From NCBI GenBank assembly GCA_033439765.1, contig JAULSN010000005.1, positions 186,001-250,000 on the forward strand: a stretch of DNA of 64,000 nt. The letters are read 5' to 3'. Both the position numbers and the translations under genes were made by a program. Origin of the DNA: Lasiosphaeria ovina (Eukaryota; Ascomycota; Sordariomycetes; Sordariales; Lasiosphaeriaceae). Of the stretch, positions 8,751 to 18,601 are shown piece by piece (position 1 is the stretch's first letter; each line of letters begins with the position of its first letter). The notes under the pieces are model-generated. The model searched no databases. It was not told the origin of the DNA and worked only from the letters and a program-made list of their open reading frames with translations.

Positions 8751-9034
8751 GAAAGGAGCAAACCCCCGCGGCCAGAACCTAACCTCGTTTCCCACCCTTC
8801 GATCTTCAGCAGCAGCAGCAGAAGCAACAGAAGCAGAAGCAGAAGCACCAGAACCAGAACCAGCACCAGCAACAACACCAGAACCAGCACAAGCACCAGC
8901 AGCAGAAGCAGCAGCAGAAGCACCACCACCGCCACCACCACCACCACCACCATCACCAGCAGAAGCAGCAACACCAGCACCAGCACCAGCAGCAACAGCA
9001 ACAGCAGCAGCAGCAACAGCAGCAACAGCAATAG

Positions 9035-9066
<32 letters not shown>

Positions 9067-9138
9067 GCAAAATGGGCCTCTCAGCAGAAGCGTCCGCCGC
9101 CGCCGCCGCCTGGGGAGCATTTGCCGCAACGGCCCTAG
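8674..9138 (+). CDS. Low-complexity ORF (Ala/Pro/Glu-rich), doubtful gene
   Basis: 154-codon frame beginning MAASSKPGRLPKVRKAQ. Its first 45 residues are non-repetitive and basic, and the rest is encoded by imperfect GCA/CCA/GAA trinucleotide repeats giving Ala-, Pro- and Glu-rich tracts and a nine-proline run. Such frames arise readily in trinucleotide repeats, and the overlapping frame at 9072 is an alternative. No domain is visible. It could be the first exon of a gene joined to 9072-9671, but no convincing splice sites were found. Confidence 0.2.
8803..9070. repeat. Imperfect (GCA/CCA/GAA)n trinucleotide tract
   Basis: Nearly uninterrupted AGC/AGA/ACC triplets over about 270 bases, with a CAC/CCA-rich core at 8920-8955 and CAGCAA repeats at 8990-9070. 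Confidence 0.9.
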
Positions 9139-9671
9139 ATATGGCCGTCAAATTTTGCCTGTGGCTTTGGGGCCGTGATACCATCACCTCCACCACCACC
9201 GCCGCCACCGCTGCCGCTGCCACCGCCACCGCTGCCGCCAACGCCGCCACCGCTGCCGCCGACAATGCCGAAGCTGCCGCCACCGCTGCCACAGATGCCG
9301 CCGCCGCCGCCGGCCCCACCGTCGCTGCCGCTGTCGCTGCCGCCGTTGCTGGCGCCACCGCTGCCGCCGGCGCTGCCAACACTGCCGCCGGCGCTGCCAC
9401 CGCTGCCGCCGCCGACGCTGCCGCCCCCGACGCCGCCGCCACTGCCGCCGCCGCCACCGCCACTACTGTCGCTGCCGCCGCCACCAATGCCGCCGCCGCC
9501 GCCACTACCACAGCCAACGCCGCCGCCACCGACGTGACGGCGCTGCGAGAGCGGGTGGCGGAGCTGGAGCGGGCTCTGCTGGAGCGGTTGGAGGAGCTGG
9601 AGGCGCTGGTGCGTTCCCCGGCGGCCGGTCCCTCCCGGGCCACCGGCCCAACAATTGAAGGACGAGGATAA
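9072..9671 (+). CDS. Alanine-rich repeat protein with C-terminal leucine heptads (hypothetical)
   Basis: ATG in good context (AAAATGGG). The 199-residue product begins with a unique segment containing AVKFCLWLWGRDT. About 120 residues of Ala/Thr/Asn/Asp-rich sequence follow, encoded by GCC/ACC triplets, then LRERVAELERALLERLEELE, which fits a short coiled coil with leucines at heptad spacing, and a Pro/Gly-rich tail. The Ala-rich block would be strongly helical. The frame stays open through 350 bases of repeat and ends in non-repetitive, GC3-rich, plausible coding sequence. That argues for selection on this frame, but all six frames of such repeats tend to be open. No known family. Confidence 0.35.
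   Translation: MGLSAEASAAAAAWGAFAATALDMAVKFCLWLWGRDTITSTTTAATAAAATATAAANAATAAADNAEAAATAATDAAAAAGPTVAAAVAAAVAGATAAAGAANTAAGAATAAAADAAAPDAAATAAAATATTVAAAATNAAAAATTTANAAATDVTALRERVAELERALLERLEELEALVRSPAAGPSRATGPTIEGRG
9183..9537. repeat. Imperfect (GCC/GCT/ACC)n trinucleotide tract
   Basis: About 350 bases of almost pure CCG/CTG/CCA-type triplets. The opposite strand and alternate frames give poly-Gly/Ser or poly-Pro, so translation alone is not evidence. Confidence 0.9.
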
Positions 9672-9682
9672 GGACGAGGATA

Positions 9683-9740
9683 GTGAAGAGGACGAGGAAG
9701 ACGACGACGATGATGATGACGATGATGATGATAATAATAA
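9683..9740. repeat. GAC/GAT/AAT triplet tract
   Basis: GAGGACGAGGAAGACGACGA continuing into GATGATGAC and ATAATAATAA, directly after the stop codon of the Ala-rich ORF. Confidence 0.85.
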
Positions 9741-10719
9741 GAGTAATATACTTTTTAAATCCAATACAATTACCTACGCCTGATGGCGTTCCTTGCTCAA
9801 TGTCCAGGAAGCTGAACACGTTCTGTCCCTGGGATTGCTTTGTTTCGCTCCCTGATGGCGTCCGCGAATGTTGGGTGATCCCAGATGAACGAACAGCGGA
9901 TGATGAGAGGACGAATTTAGTGGCAAAGACGAGGCAAGTGCCACACGACTAGCCTTGTGGCTAGTGATTCGCACAGCCCCACGGCGACACGGGCGCCTGG
10001 CGCACATGCAATTGTGATGCGCCACGAGCCATTACGATCTGTCGCCAAAAATTGACCTTGCTTACAAAATTGACCGTTTTTTCTTCCCTTTCACCCGCCC
10101 TTACGTTCGGAATACCCTCAAACCGACTGCATTCCTTACACCGGGGGTTCGTTCATTTCTACGGCATTCCTTTTGCCCGGAATGCCAACCCTGAATACGG
10201 ACTTCCGTGGGGATATTCAGCGATCTTGTTGGCTATATTATTATTTATCTTACACCGTAAGAGCGTAAGCTCCGCCCTCTAAGGGCATGCGGTCCCTCTA
10301 CTAAGCTCAAACCGCTCGCGCGGACTCTCTAGTTACAGTGTATGGCGCGCCCACGCTGCGCGGGCGCCTCGTGCACCGTTCTTCTTCTCTTGTTGGCTAT
10401 AAGAAGACGCTTTTTTTACCTGTATTTTAGATCGATCTAACCAGACAATTCAATGCTCAGTCAATCCAGATCACGTGCAACACGATCCTTATACTCTATA
10501 CATATTGAACATATGCTAACGCGTTCTTTCTGAGCGTCTCAAGGGATATACGAGCTGATAACACTTGAGCGGAGATGCAGGCTGATGCAAGCTGATACAA
10601 AATCTCAGTCAAATCAGCCTAGATGGTCATATAGTAAAGTAGAATGAGAGATACAGTTGGTAAAGAAGCACTATTACTCTTTCTTTGGGGCAAAAGCAGC
10701 CATCTATCAAAGGACTTTC
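9741..10719. other. Intergenic, AT-rich
   Basis: No gene is recognised. It contains CG-rich islets at 10325-10375 (GGCGCGCCCACGCTGCGCGG) within otherwise AT-rich DNA, and the 3' flank of the F-box gene. Confidence 0.4.
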
Positions 10720-12192
10720 TCAATTGCTCCTATGATCGTGTAAACCGTTCGAAGCATTGTTCTTAAAGACATATCGATACCGTTTTCCAGAACGGTGCCA
10801 ATAGTAGTTCTCACAAGACCTATCGGCGCACCATAGTATATGACGGCTTTCTTCATCTCCAGGTCCTAGATTGTAAGATTCTGGGTCCAGTGCCTCATAG
10901 TAGTCTGCCGTTGGCCTATTGGGATTTGTAACGTCGAAACCGACTACAAATGTACGGCGGTATTGTACCTGGAGCCCCCCACAATAGCATGGGCTAATCA
11001 ATCCATGGAATTCAATGAATGTATGTTTGGCACGACCACTACCTCTATATGAAGAGATAGAGGTGGTATGCGTAAATGAAGATGGCGCCGAGGATCCAAG
11101 ACTGAGAGATACGTCCGAACGACAGCTTTTTGCTCCCTGGCGAATTGGAGACAGTTGCCAATCGAGTTTGTCAGAGCCAGCGTATCGTATACAAGAACAA
11201 TAATTAGGATCAACGTATCCCATGATAGCGGATCGACCGGCCTTTAGATCGGAGATAAGAAATTGGCTAGTATCCTGGTAAGTTTCTTCAAGGTCTCTGC
11301 GCAAATCGTTGGCTGTATACGCTCCTAATCTTATTGGCTGAGTAGGTAGGTGGTGGTTCCAGGAGAGGTATAAATGCAAAAGATTCTTTGGCGTCTTCGT
11401 AATACTCAAGCTGACCTTGCTGGGAGTTTGGCGTAGTAGCTTGCAGGGGAAGGTCTGGTAATGAGCCGAGCAGATTGGTGTCGGCGGAAGGACGACGGAT
11501 TCGTATATGCCCTTATCCTCAAAGTCATACTGGTCCGCCCAGCTTCTGATGTTACTCCAGCGGATAACGACATGTCGGCAGACACGAATGTAGCCTTCGT
11601 GCGCGATACAGACGCGGTTGCTACTACTACTAGCTAGCTCGCCGGCGTAACCGAGTCTTTGCGAAGCCGAGAATAACGCTCTAGGATGATTCTGCTTACA
11701 ACCGGCGCAGTAAACTTGCTCGGCCATCAAGGCCCGGTACTTTTCGTACTTTAATCCTAGCTGACGTACGTGGCGGCACTGGGAACAATATCGATCTCTA
11801 AGGAGGAGCGAGACGAGCTGCTCCGCTTCTGGGTGGTTGGATGGTTTGGGGATTGCATTTGGCCAAGGAATGTTTCTAAGCTGAGGTGGCAAGGGTTTGA
11901 CGCATTGCGATCTGAACTCGTAGGCGCCAAAAAGTCGCATGAAAACGCGCGAGCTTCTTCGTAGACACTGTAGGCCTACCCAATCGACGCGGTCCATGAT
12001 ATCCAGTAGCAGCTCGTCCGGTAGTCGACATAGCGGGCTTGATATTAGGTTATAGTAAGAAGCAGCCACCAAGGGATCTAATCCTTGGGCGATTAGACTA
12101 GCTTCGGGTAAGACAAGTTCGGCGATAGGTCTGCCTCTTGGCGGCTGCCAGTCGAGTTTTGTGACCTGGATAGAGCTACCTCCGGGCGCCAT
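10720..12192 (-). CDS. F-box domain protein
   Basis: Intronless 490-residue ORF. I take the ATG at 12192 (MAPGGSSIQ); the frame extends upstream only with non-ATG codons. Around residues 54-95 it has a typical fungal F-box: LCRLPDELLLDIMDRVDWVG, then LRRSSRVFMRLF. Downstream are two Cys pairs, YCSQCRHVRQ and VYCAGCKQNHP, and further cysteines (VCIAHEGYIRVCRHV), an arrangement seen in many fungal F-box proteins of unknown target. Known F-box proteins bind Skp1 and recruit substrates to an SCF ubiquitin ligase. The gene stands alone in an AT-rich island with GC content lower than the housekeeping genes here, fitting a lineage-specific accessory gene. It shows no internal damage. Confidence 0.7.
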   Translation of the reverse strand: MAPGGSSIQVTKLDWQPPRGRPIAELVLPEASLIAQGLDPLVAASYYNLISSPLCRLPDELLLDIMDRVDWVGLQCLRRSSRVFMRLFGAYEFRSQCVKPLPPQLRNIPWPNAIPKPSNHPEAEQLVSLLLRDRYCSQCRHVRQLGLKYEKYRALMAEQVYCAGCKQNHPRALFSASQRLGYAGELASSSSNRVCIAHEGYIRVCRHVVIRWSNIRSWADQYDFEDKGIYESVVLPPTPICSAHYQTFPCKLLRQTPSKVSLSITKTPKNLLHLYLSWNHHLPTQPIRLGAYTANDLRRDLEETYQDTSQFLISDLKAGRSAIMGYVDPNYCSCIRYAGSDKLDWQLSPIRQGAKSCRSDVSLSLGSSAPSSFTHTTSISSYRGSGRAKHTFIEFHGLISPCYCGGLQVQYRRTFVVGFDVTNPNRPTADYYEALDPESYNLGPGDEESRHILWCADRSCENYYWHRSGKRYRYVFKNNASNGLHDHRSN

Positions 12193-12813
12193 CTGTCGTG
12201 TCGGGTCCAGTGAACTTGTATAGAGCACGTAGACGAGTCTCTAGAGTAAGGCCTATAGAGTTCCCCCTGAATTAGCCAAGTTTGATGCCAATCATTGTAC
12301 GAGCGCATGTGACCACGTACTAACGAAGAGTGGTGATGGCGCTACCAACGTAGGCGCTTTATCAAGTTCTGCACCTAAGGCAAGATGATTGGTATATGTC
12401 GGCTACCCAAAAGCAAACCATACGAGGTATAAAGAGGACCCTCCTAGTAGACACTACTAGTAAGGGTTATAAGGCTGATTTCTGGCTGATAGTATGCTTA
12501 TAATGGAATGGATGGAAGAGAAAAGGACAATCAAAGCTACGACGTACCAACTTTTCGTTAAATATACGTAACTTTATGTGGAGATGAGGGCCAACCCACA
12601 TATTGCGCCACGGGCACAATTTTCAACTTCTTTTAGGAAAGTTAAATATTGGAGTCTTCCACTCTTTTAGATTCGGCATAGCATGAATGAAATTCGGGTG
12701 GGCTCGTGGGTCCCGTGGTAGAAGCTTTTCGGCGTACTCTGGGATCTGTCGGCAATACGGATATTTGGGGCTCGGCGCCGTTGAGACTTTTTGGGACTGA
12801 AGCTATGCGATGT

Positions 12814-12924
12814 ATCTAAATGTGAAAACCTGAATGGATTTTTATTGCGTTAAGAAGATACTGGGTTTGTAATCTATCCAAATGTGAAAACCTGAATGGA
12901 TTTTTATTGCGTTGAGAAGATACT
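12814..12924. repeat. 49-bp direct repeat, two copies 62 bp apart
   Basis: Units 12814-12862 and 12876-12924 both contain AATGTGAAAACCTGAATGG then ATTTTTATTGCGTT and differ at about three bases. Confidence 0.85.
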
Positions 12925-13475
12925 TGATTGTCATGTCATGTTACCTTTATTGTTTCAGTAGATGAATCTCTCGGCCAGCGCTGCCCACACGTGATCCTGC
13001 ACAGGCTGCACAGGCATGTCCCAAAACGGATTTTGGTGAGCAAGAGTTTCGTGTGTGGATCATGTGGGATTTGAACGAACCAACTTGAAGTGCAGCCGTG
13101 CAGCCACATCGAGGCAGTGCTGCGGCTCAGCTGCCGCATTGTTACAGCGCTCTGAGCTGAGATTTTTGGTTGCTCTGTCCTGTGGATACACTGTTCAATT
13201 GTGACCTACTGTTCGATTCGATTGCGCACCCTGGTTCGGCGACCTGCTTGACGGTGTGTGATCTCACGATTGAATAATACCAAGAGTATTTACAGGAGGT
13301 GTAAACGCGAGATTTGGAGGAAGCGGCGAAAGAGATTGCGGGGGGTGAGAGGGGTGGGGTGGACCCGCCCTCTCTTGGCGCAGCCTATCAGGAGAGTGCT
13401 CATGTGCAGACCCGCATCTGCACCCCATTATTCCGCATCGGATCTAGGGTCGAAAACGCATCGCGCGGTGGCACG

Positions 13476-13620
13476 GCGCCCAACAAAAAAAAAAGACTCA
13501 CCCTCTACTCTGAGGATCTAGTCAATAGGAAATTCTAACCTTCCTCGGCTAGGTCTTTAACTAGTGGTGCCGTCACCAAAAACCTACTTTCACAAGTCTC
13601 TTTTTTTTTTTGTCGGGCGC
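13476..13620. mobile_element. MITE-like element with short inverted ends
   Basis: The left end GCGCCCAACA followed by an A-run and GACT is mirrored by AGTCTC, an 11-T run, then TGTCGGGCGC at the right end. The whole is about 145 bp, non-coding and AT-rich between the ends. No target-site duplication was verified. Confidence 0.4.
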
Positions 13621-14365
13621 GTGGATGGAAAGTCCCCCACCTGAGCGGGGCGGGTGATGCTTCAGTTGGCAGCTTCGCCTTGTGTTTGAATGCAGAGAAT
13701 CCTTGGACATCAGGAACAAACTTTTTCTTGTCCAGAGCCTCTGACAAAAGCTTGCTCCATGCTTGAGCTCGTACCAGAACACCAAGGCTGTAATGTCATC
13801 GAGAAATGAAGTATTGCCGAGGATGTACGGGGTAATCAATGGTGGGTGGAGGAATCGCGGCACGCAGCTGCGTCGCGTTTAAGAAAAATCGACCTGGGGC
13901 GGTCTAGAGCGGCAGAAAAGATGCGCGATATCAACTTGTTAGTCAGCAAAGAAATCGTGCCAAAATCCCGATCTACGCCAACATTAGCACAACAAATTCT
14001 TTTTAAACTCTTCCAAGGCACTGCTAGGCCATGACGGTGTGGCTGTTAGTGCACAGGCAAAAAAAGGAACGACAATTCGCACACTGCGTGACAACCTAGC
14101 GCGCTTCGCGCGAGTCACTCCCACAGCGCCACAGTGGCAAGGGCGTATGACTGTGGGGCGCACTCAAACTCCTGACAGCGGCCGCGCGCTTTTTGGGCTT
14201 ATCCTCTGATTGGTTGGTGGAAGGGTTCTGGTAGTGTGGAGATCAGAGTGTGCATGCCCAAGATCGCGCGGTAACCGCTGTGGCTGAGATTCTGAGACTA
14301 CAGCCATCGCCTTCCCAACCGTGCCCAGTCAAAAGTTGCAAAACTGTCCATCGCCTTGTGGCGAT

Positions 14366-16539
14366 ATGGCTGAAGCTGTCCTTCACCAGCCTGAGCGGTG
14401 CAAACTCTGCAGTAACCTCGTAATTGATGACAACGAGCCGAGGGGCACAGGGCTCCACGGGGCGCCTTACGTCTCGTATCTTGAGGAGAGTCACAAGAAC
14501 GGGTGTCGATTCTGCGGCTACCTGCTACAGATCCAGCACCTTCTCGGCATCTTTGTACGGTGGAACTTCAACGGTGATAGCTACTCAGGCTACTGCGATC
14601 GTCCGACCTTTGAAAGCCTCAAGATCAGTAACCCCACTTGTCCGACGTCCAGGGGGGAGCGAATCCTTGTCCGGCCATTCCAAGTACACCATAAAGCGCT
14701 CGAGATATATCGAGAGCACTCTGGTGAGAGTTCTTTGACAAGGACAGTATTACGCGGATTACTTACATTTTGAAAGGTCTGCCGAGCCCATTTGGCAAGC
14801 CGATTGCGGTCGGTGAACGGACAGACTCGGCGTCCACCTGGACGTTCCTCCAGGACTGCCTCACGTGGTGCGCAACCCATGCATCCTGTGCTCAAGAGGG
14901 ACCACTTCGCCTCCCCACCCGACTCTTGCACTTCGATTCATGTTCTGCAGGAATTGTCTCTCTCGTGGAAACCAAGCAGGGTGATGCAATGCCCTATGTT
15001 GCACTTAGCCACTGCTGGGGCGGCGACCTTCCCGTCAAGCTCACGACCGCCAGCTACAAGTCCTTTCGGAGCGGACTGCCGCGGGGATGCCTTCCCAACA
15101 CGTTCCAGGATGCCGCTACTGTCGCAGCTCGTTTCGACATCGCGTACATCTGGATCGATGCCCTCTGCATCATCCAAGACGACGTAGGTGACTGGGCCAA
15201 GGAAGCTGCGCAGATGGCCGATGTCTACAGCAGTGCGCACTTCACCATATCCGCAGCGTCCTCGAAAGACGGCTCTATCTCATTTTTAAAGCAGCAGAGG
15301 ACTATGCCATTGGTCCTTGGCTTAGAAGACGATACCGGCCACCTCGACAGTCCACCGGAGCAACTCCTGGCACGGAAGCGGTTTGAGACAGGCATCCACT
15401 CGTATGGCAAGGCGTTCGACGTTACCCTCGATCCAACCGATCTCCGCGGCTGGATCATGCAAGAAAAAGCCCTTTCGCGACGCACAATGGTCTTCTCGTC
15501 GGATGAAGTTCAGTGGGAGTGTCGAAAAGCTCGAGTATGTGAATGCTCGGGCATCACGCCCTGGGACAGCAATATCGACCAACCATTGCACGGGACGGCT
15601 AGGGAGGAGCCGCGCAAGGGATCTCACGGACCAGGTTCGCTCGAGATCTGGCGCAGGTCTAGCCCCAGGCAGAGGCATGAGAGCTGGAACACTCTAGTCT
15701 CGGATTATACGCTCCGGTCTCTGACTAAAGAGACAGATAAGCTGGTGGCATTCGCTGGCATGGCTAGGAAGTTTTCTTTGTACGAAAATTCAGCCTACTA
15801 CGCCGGCATCTGGCAATCCACATTGCCGGCAGGATTGTCTTGGTACGTGTATCAGCACTACCGCGTCCAGAGCCTGCTGCCACAGAGCTACATTGCGCCT
15901 TCGTTTTCCTGGGCATCCGTCAAGGGGAATGTCGACATCATGCCGGCGATAGCCTCTGAATGTTTCAACGCTTGCGCCCTTATTAACAACGTTAATGTAT
16001 CCCTCGCCACGGCGGATCCATTTGGCGCAGTGCGGTCTGGATCGATCACGCTCGCTGGCATCCTCATGACCGGCGAGATGCGTTACAATTCCTCTTGGGC
16101 GGGGATACGGGTCAATCGCAAGTCCGGCAATCCCGGGGCCTACACCGTTAGCTTCAAGGGTACCGTGGCGTTTATGGACGACCAACAATTGCCTCAATTC
16201 TTCCACGACTGCGAGCTTGTCCCACGAGGCAGCAGTGCCGACGCAGATGGCGAACAAGGCACAGTCGGGCGGTCAATCGAAGCGAGCCCAACATCGTGGG
16301 GCCCAAGCACGGTATATTTGCTCCCGGTTTGCATGGCGGCGGTCTCAACTACGTCTCCGTATGTCGGTATGCATGGCCTCGTGCTAGGGCGGCGGTCCGG
16401 CGGCAGCAGCTTCGAGCGGCTTGGGCTGTTCCCGTTTGGCTTTGGGGGGTTGCAATTTGACGACATAACAACCTATCAAGAGCAAATCATCAGAAGCTTT
16501 GCCGCAGCGGGGACGTTTCAGGAGGTTGTCATCGAATAG
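14366..16539 (+). CDS. HET (heterokaryon incompatibility) domain protein, two exons
   Basis: Exons are 14366-14723 and 14777-16539. The 53-nt intron has donor GTGAGA, a TTACTTAC branch-like motif and acceptor AAAG, and the reading phase closes exactly (706 residues). The N-terminal part has Cys pairs CKLCSNL and GCRFCGYL, usual before HET domains. The HET domain starts near residue 191 with YVALSHCWGG and continues with IAYIWIDALCIIQDD and MADVYSSAHFTISAA. Known HET proteins trigger cell death after fusion of genetically different hyphae or take part in related fungal immunity. The C-terminal half has no repeat or NACHT module, so this is a plain HET protein. No disabling change is seen. Confidence 0.85.
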
Positions 16540-17425
16540 GTAGGTAGATGCTTTAGTTATACGGCATCAATAAGTCTCGCGGACTAACTCCGGCTGTATA
16601 AAGAGTCATGGACGAAACTCCCAAAAAACAAAACGGGCTCAAAGCTCGGCTCGTACCAAGACCGAGCGTTTTATTCTAATGGCAGACCTCATTTAATCAC
16701 GCTGTACAACAGAACCGCTTTCAGCAAATCTTCGTCGCCTATGGGCGTACTTTGATAGCTAGGATCTTTTGTTTGAGCTTCCTAGACATAGCGATTACAA
16801 AAACTCAGAATACATACGAAAGCTTACGATACATTTTCAAGGGCTTAGCACGAATAGCCTCTGCAGGAGTTTGCCCGTCCTTCATTTCCCACTAGGTTGA
16901 CGTCCGGCCTTAGACATCCATTAGACAGCTGTCAGCCCATCTCCTCAGCGTGATACCGCCCTTCCTGCCTGGGCGCAGCACCCGGAGGAGGAGCCGGCTC
17001 CGGCTCCCTCCAGTAATCTTATATTGTTTGCGAATAGCTTCATTCTATAAGGCGCTGTTTAAGTCGCCATGTCCTACTTATGTAGGGCACCACCGAAATG
17101 TTCTGTTGCCAGAGGTTGTTTGTCCAGTCCAACGCAGCCAAATTGAGATAGATAGATAAAGCCGACGATAAGGCTGTCCAAGAGTGCCCAGTTGAGGCGT
17201 GATGGACCTGCATATTAAGTCTGTTCAGTTTCACGCCACCCCGAAAGGCATCAGTACTTTACGGCTCTCCCTAAAGATTTTTCGCCGAAGGCGGTAAAAT
17301 CCATTTGAATACCTGGGTATTTTAGAATCCTAGATATCTCTTCTCTGCAACACCTACGGCTTTTCTTGGCCGGTATATTCGCGAAGGCATAACATTTGCT
17401 CTGCCCAAACCACGCTAACAAACAT
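16540..17425. other. Intergenic between convergent HET and reductase genes
   Basis: No gene is recognised. It contains the second copy of the 30-bp dispersed repeat (17261-17290) and a GGAGGAGGAGCCGGCTCCGG palindrome-rich islet near 16983-17007. Confidence 0.45.
17261..17290. repeat. 30-bp dispersed repeat, copy B
   Basis: Same orientation as 6267-6296, three differences. In both copies AGAATCCT occurs 30 to 55 bases further on. Confidence 0.55.
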
Positions 17426-18601
17426 TCAGGGATTGGATTGTACGCTGTACACCAGCTTCTCAGCACTGACCGGCTTCATCCACTCCTCAGACCTCTGCAC
17501 AGGACCAGGGCCCATCAACGCCAGCCCATCAGGGACAACCCGGTCCAGACCGCCAGGCATGCGGCGGACAGGGCTCGGCGCCAGCTCGCTCCCGACAGCT
17601 CCCGCCAGCCATTTGTAGAACGCCGCCGCGAACCGCCTGGCGTTCTCAGACGCGCGCACGACGATGCCGCTGTGGTACTGCACGTCGGCGCCTAGGCCCT
17701 CCCACACGGCGCCGTAGACGGGCTCGGTGGGCAGCTCGGCGCCGTCCCACGCCTTGCTCTGGCGCGAGCGCACCACGGCCACCCGCGGGCGGTCACCGGG
17801 GTTCTGGCGCAGTGTGCTGCACACGCACTGCACCGTGCTGCCCGTGGCGATGCAGTCAACGGCGAAGTCGACCCCCCCGGAAGCCAGCGCTCGCACCTGC
17901 TCCGCCCAGTCGGCGGCGCGGTAGTCGACCAGCGCGTCGTAGCCGTACGCCGTCTGCAGCAGGGGGAAGCGTGGGGGGCTCGCCGCGCCGAGCAGCGTCA
18001 GGGTCCGGCCGCTCGCCTGCACGCTGCGTCGTACTAGCTGCGCGGCGTACATGCCGACGGATGTCGAGGCGCCGTAGATGAAGACAGTCAGGGGTTTGGT
18101 CTTGTCATCGTCAGCCTCTGTCCCCTTGGACCACGCGAACGGCGCGGGCAGGCCGAGGCGGTAGAAGACCATCTGCGCGGCCGTGAGCGCGCACAGGCTG
18201 ACGGCGGCGGCCTGCTCGAGCGTGATAGAGTCTGGCACGCGCCACACCAGGTCCGCCGCGCACGTCAAGTACTCGGCGAAGGCGCCGGGCCGGTCGTTGG
18301 CGCTGCAAGCGCCTTGCAGGAAGCCGGCCACGCGCTGCCCGATGGCGAGGATGTTGTTGTTGTTGTTGTTGTTGTTGGGCGTGGGCATCGGTCCCAACTC
18401 GACCACCGTCCCGGAAAAGTCGCTGCCGACGGTGCGGCCCGTCGCGCCCAGCGGGTGCATCACGTACGTCGCGTCGACGGGGTTGAGGGCCACGGCCTCG
18501 ACGCGGATCAGGACCTCGCCTGGCCCGGGGCGGGGCCGGGGGACTTGCTGGACCGCGGCCGTCTTTTGCTCGGCGTTGAGGATGAGAGCTCGCATGGCCA
18601 T
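17426..18601 (-). CDS. Medium-chain dehydrogenase/reductase (trans-enoyl-reductase / zinc-type ADH-like)
   Basis: Single-exon ORF of 391 residues from the ATG at 18601 (context ACAATGG, MAMRALIL). It has an N-terminal GroES-like fold: GPGEVLIRVEAVALNPVDA, then VGSDFSGTVVELG and a catalytic-domain-like GQRVAGFLQG. It then has a Rossmann segment VFIYGASTSVGMYAAQL, a variant of the GxGxxG/A cofactor site. The zinc-ligand cysteines of classical alcohol dehydrogenases are absent, so it fits the quinone-oxidoreductase/LovC-type trans-enoyl reductases that use NADPH. No polyketide synthase lies in the window, so a link to secondary metabolism is unsupported. An eight-Asn run after PMPTP comes from a (GTT/AAC)n microsatellite (18352-18376). 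No intron signals. Confidence 0.8.
   Translation of the reverse strand: MAMRALILNAEQKTAAVQQVPRPRPGPGEVLIRVEAVALNPVDATYVMHPLGATGRTVGSDFSGTVVELGPMPTPNNNNNNNNILAIGQRVAGFLQGACSANDRPGAFAEYLTCAADLVWRVPDSITLEQAAAVSLCALTAAQMVFYRLGLPAPFAWSKGTEADDDKTKPLTVFIYGASTSVGMYAAQLVRRSVQASGRTLTLLGAASPPRFPLLQTAYGYDALVDYRAADWAEQVRALASGGVDFAVDCIATGSTVQCVCSTLRQNPGDRPRVAVVRSRQSKAWDGAELPTEPVYGAVWEGLGADVQYHSGIVVRASENARRFAAAFYKWLAGAVGSELAPSPVRRMPGGLDRVVPDGLALMGPGPVQRSEEWMKPVSAEKLVYSVQSNP

Larger units (their letters stand above)
12193..14365. other. Gene-free 2.2-kb stretch with small repeats
   Basis: No gene is supported. It holds a 49-bp direct repeat (12814/12876), a MITE-like hairpin (13476-13620) and a GC-rich hairpin at 14088-14117 (GTGAC...GCGCG-CTT-CGCGC..GTCAC). 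The promoter of the HET gene lies at its right end. Confidence 0.45.

Noticed and set aside
8687..9643. 318-codon minus-strand frame with poly-Leu/Val tracts
   Set aside because: It is the antisense of the trinucleotide repeats. The tracts (about 30 leucines) and alternating Ala/Val runs are what any frame of these repeats yields, and no start or domain is convincing.
13050..13135. Possible minus-strand tRNA with GGTTCGTTCAAATCC
   Set aside because: B box only partly matches and no cloverleaf can be folded convincingly.
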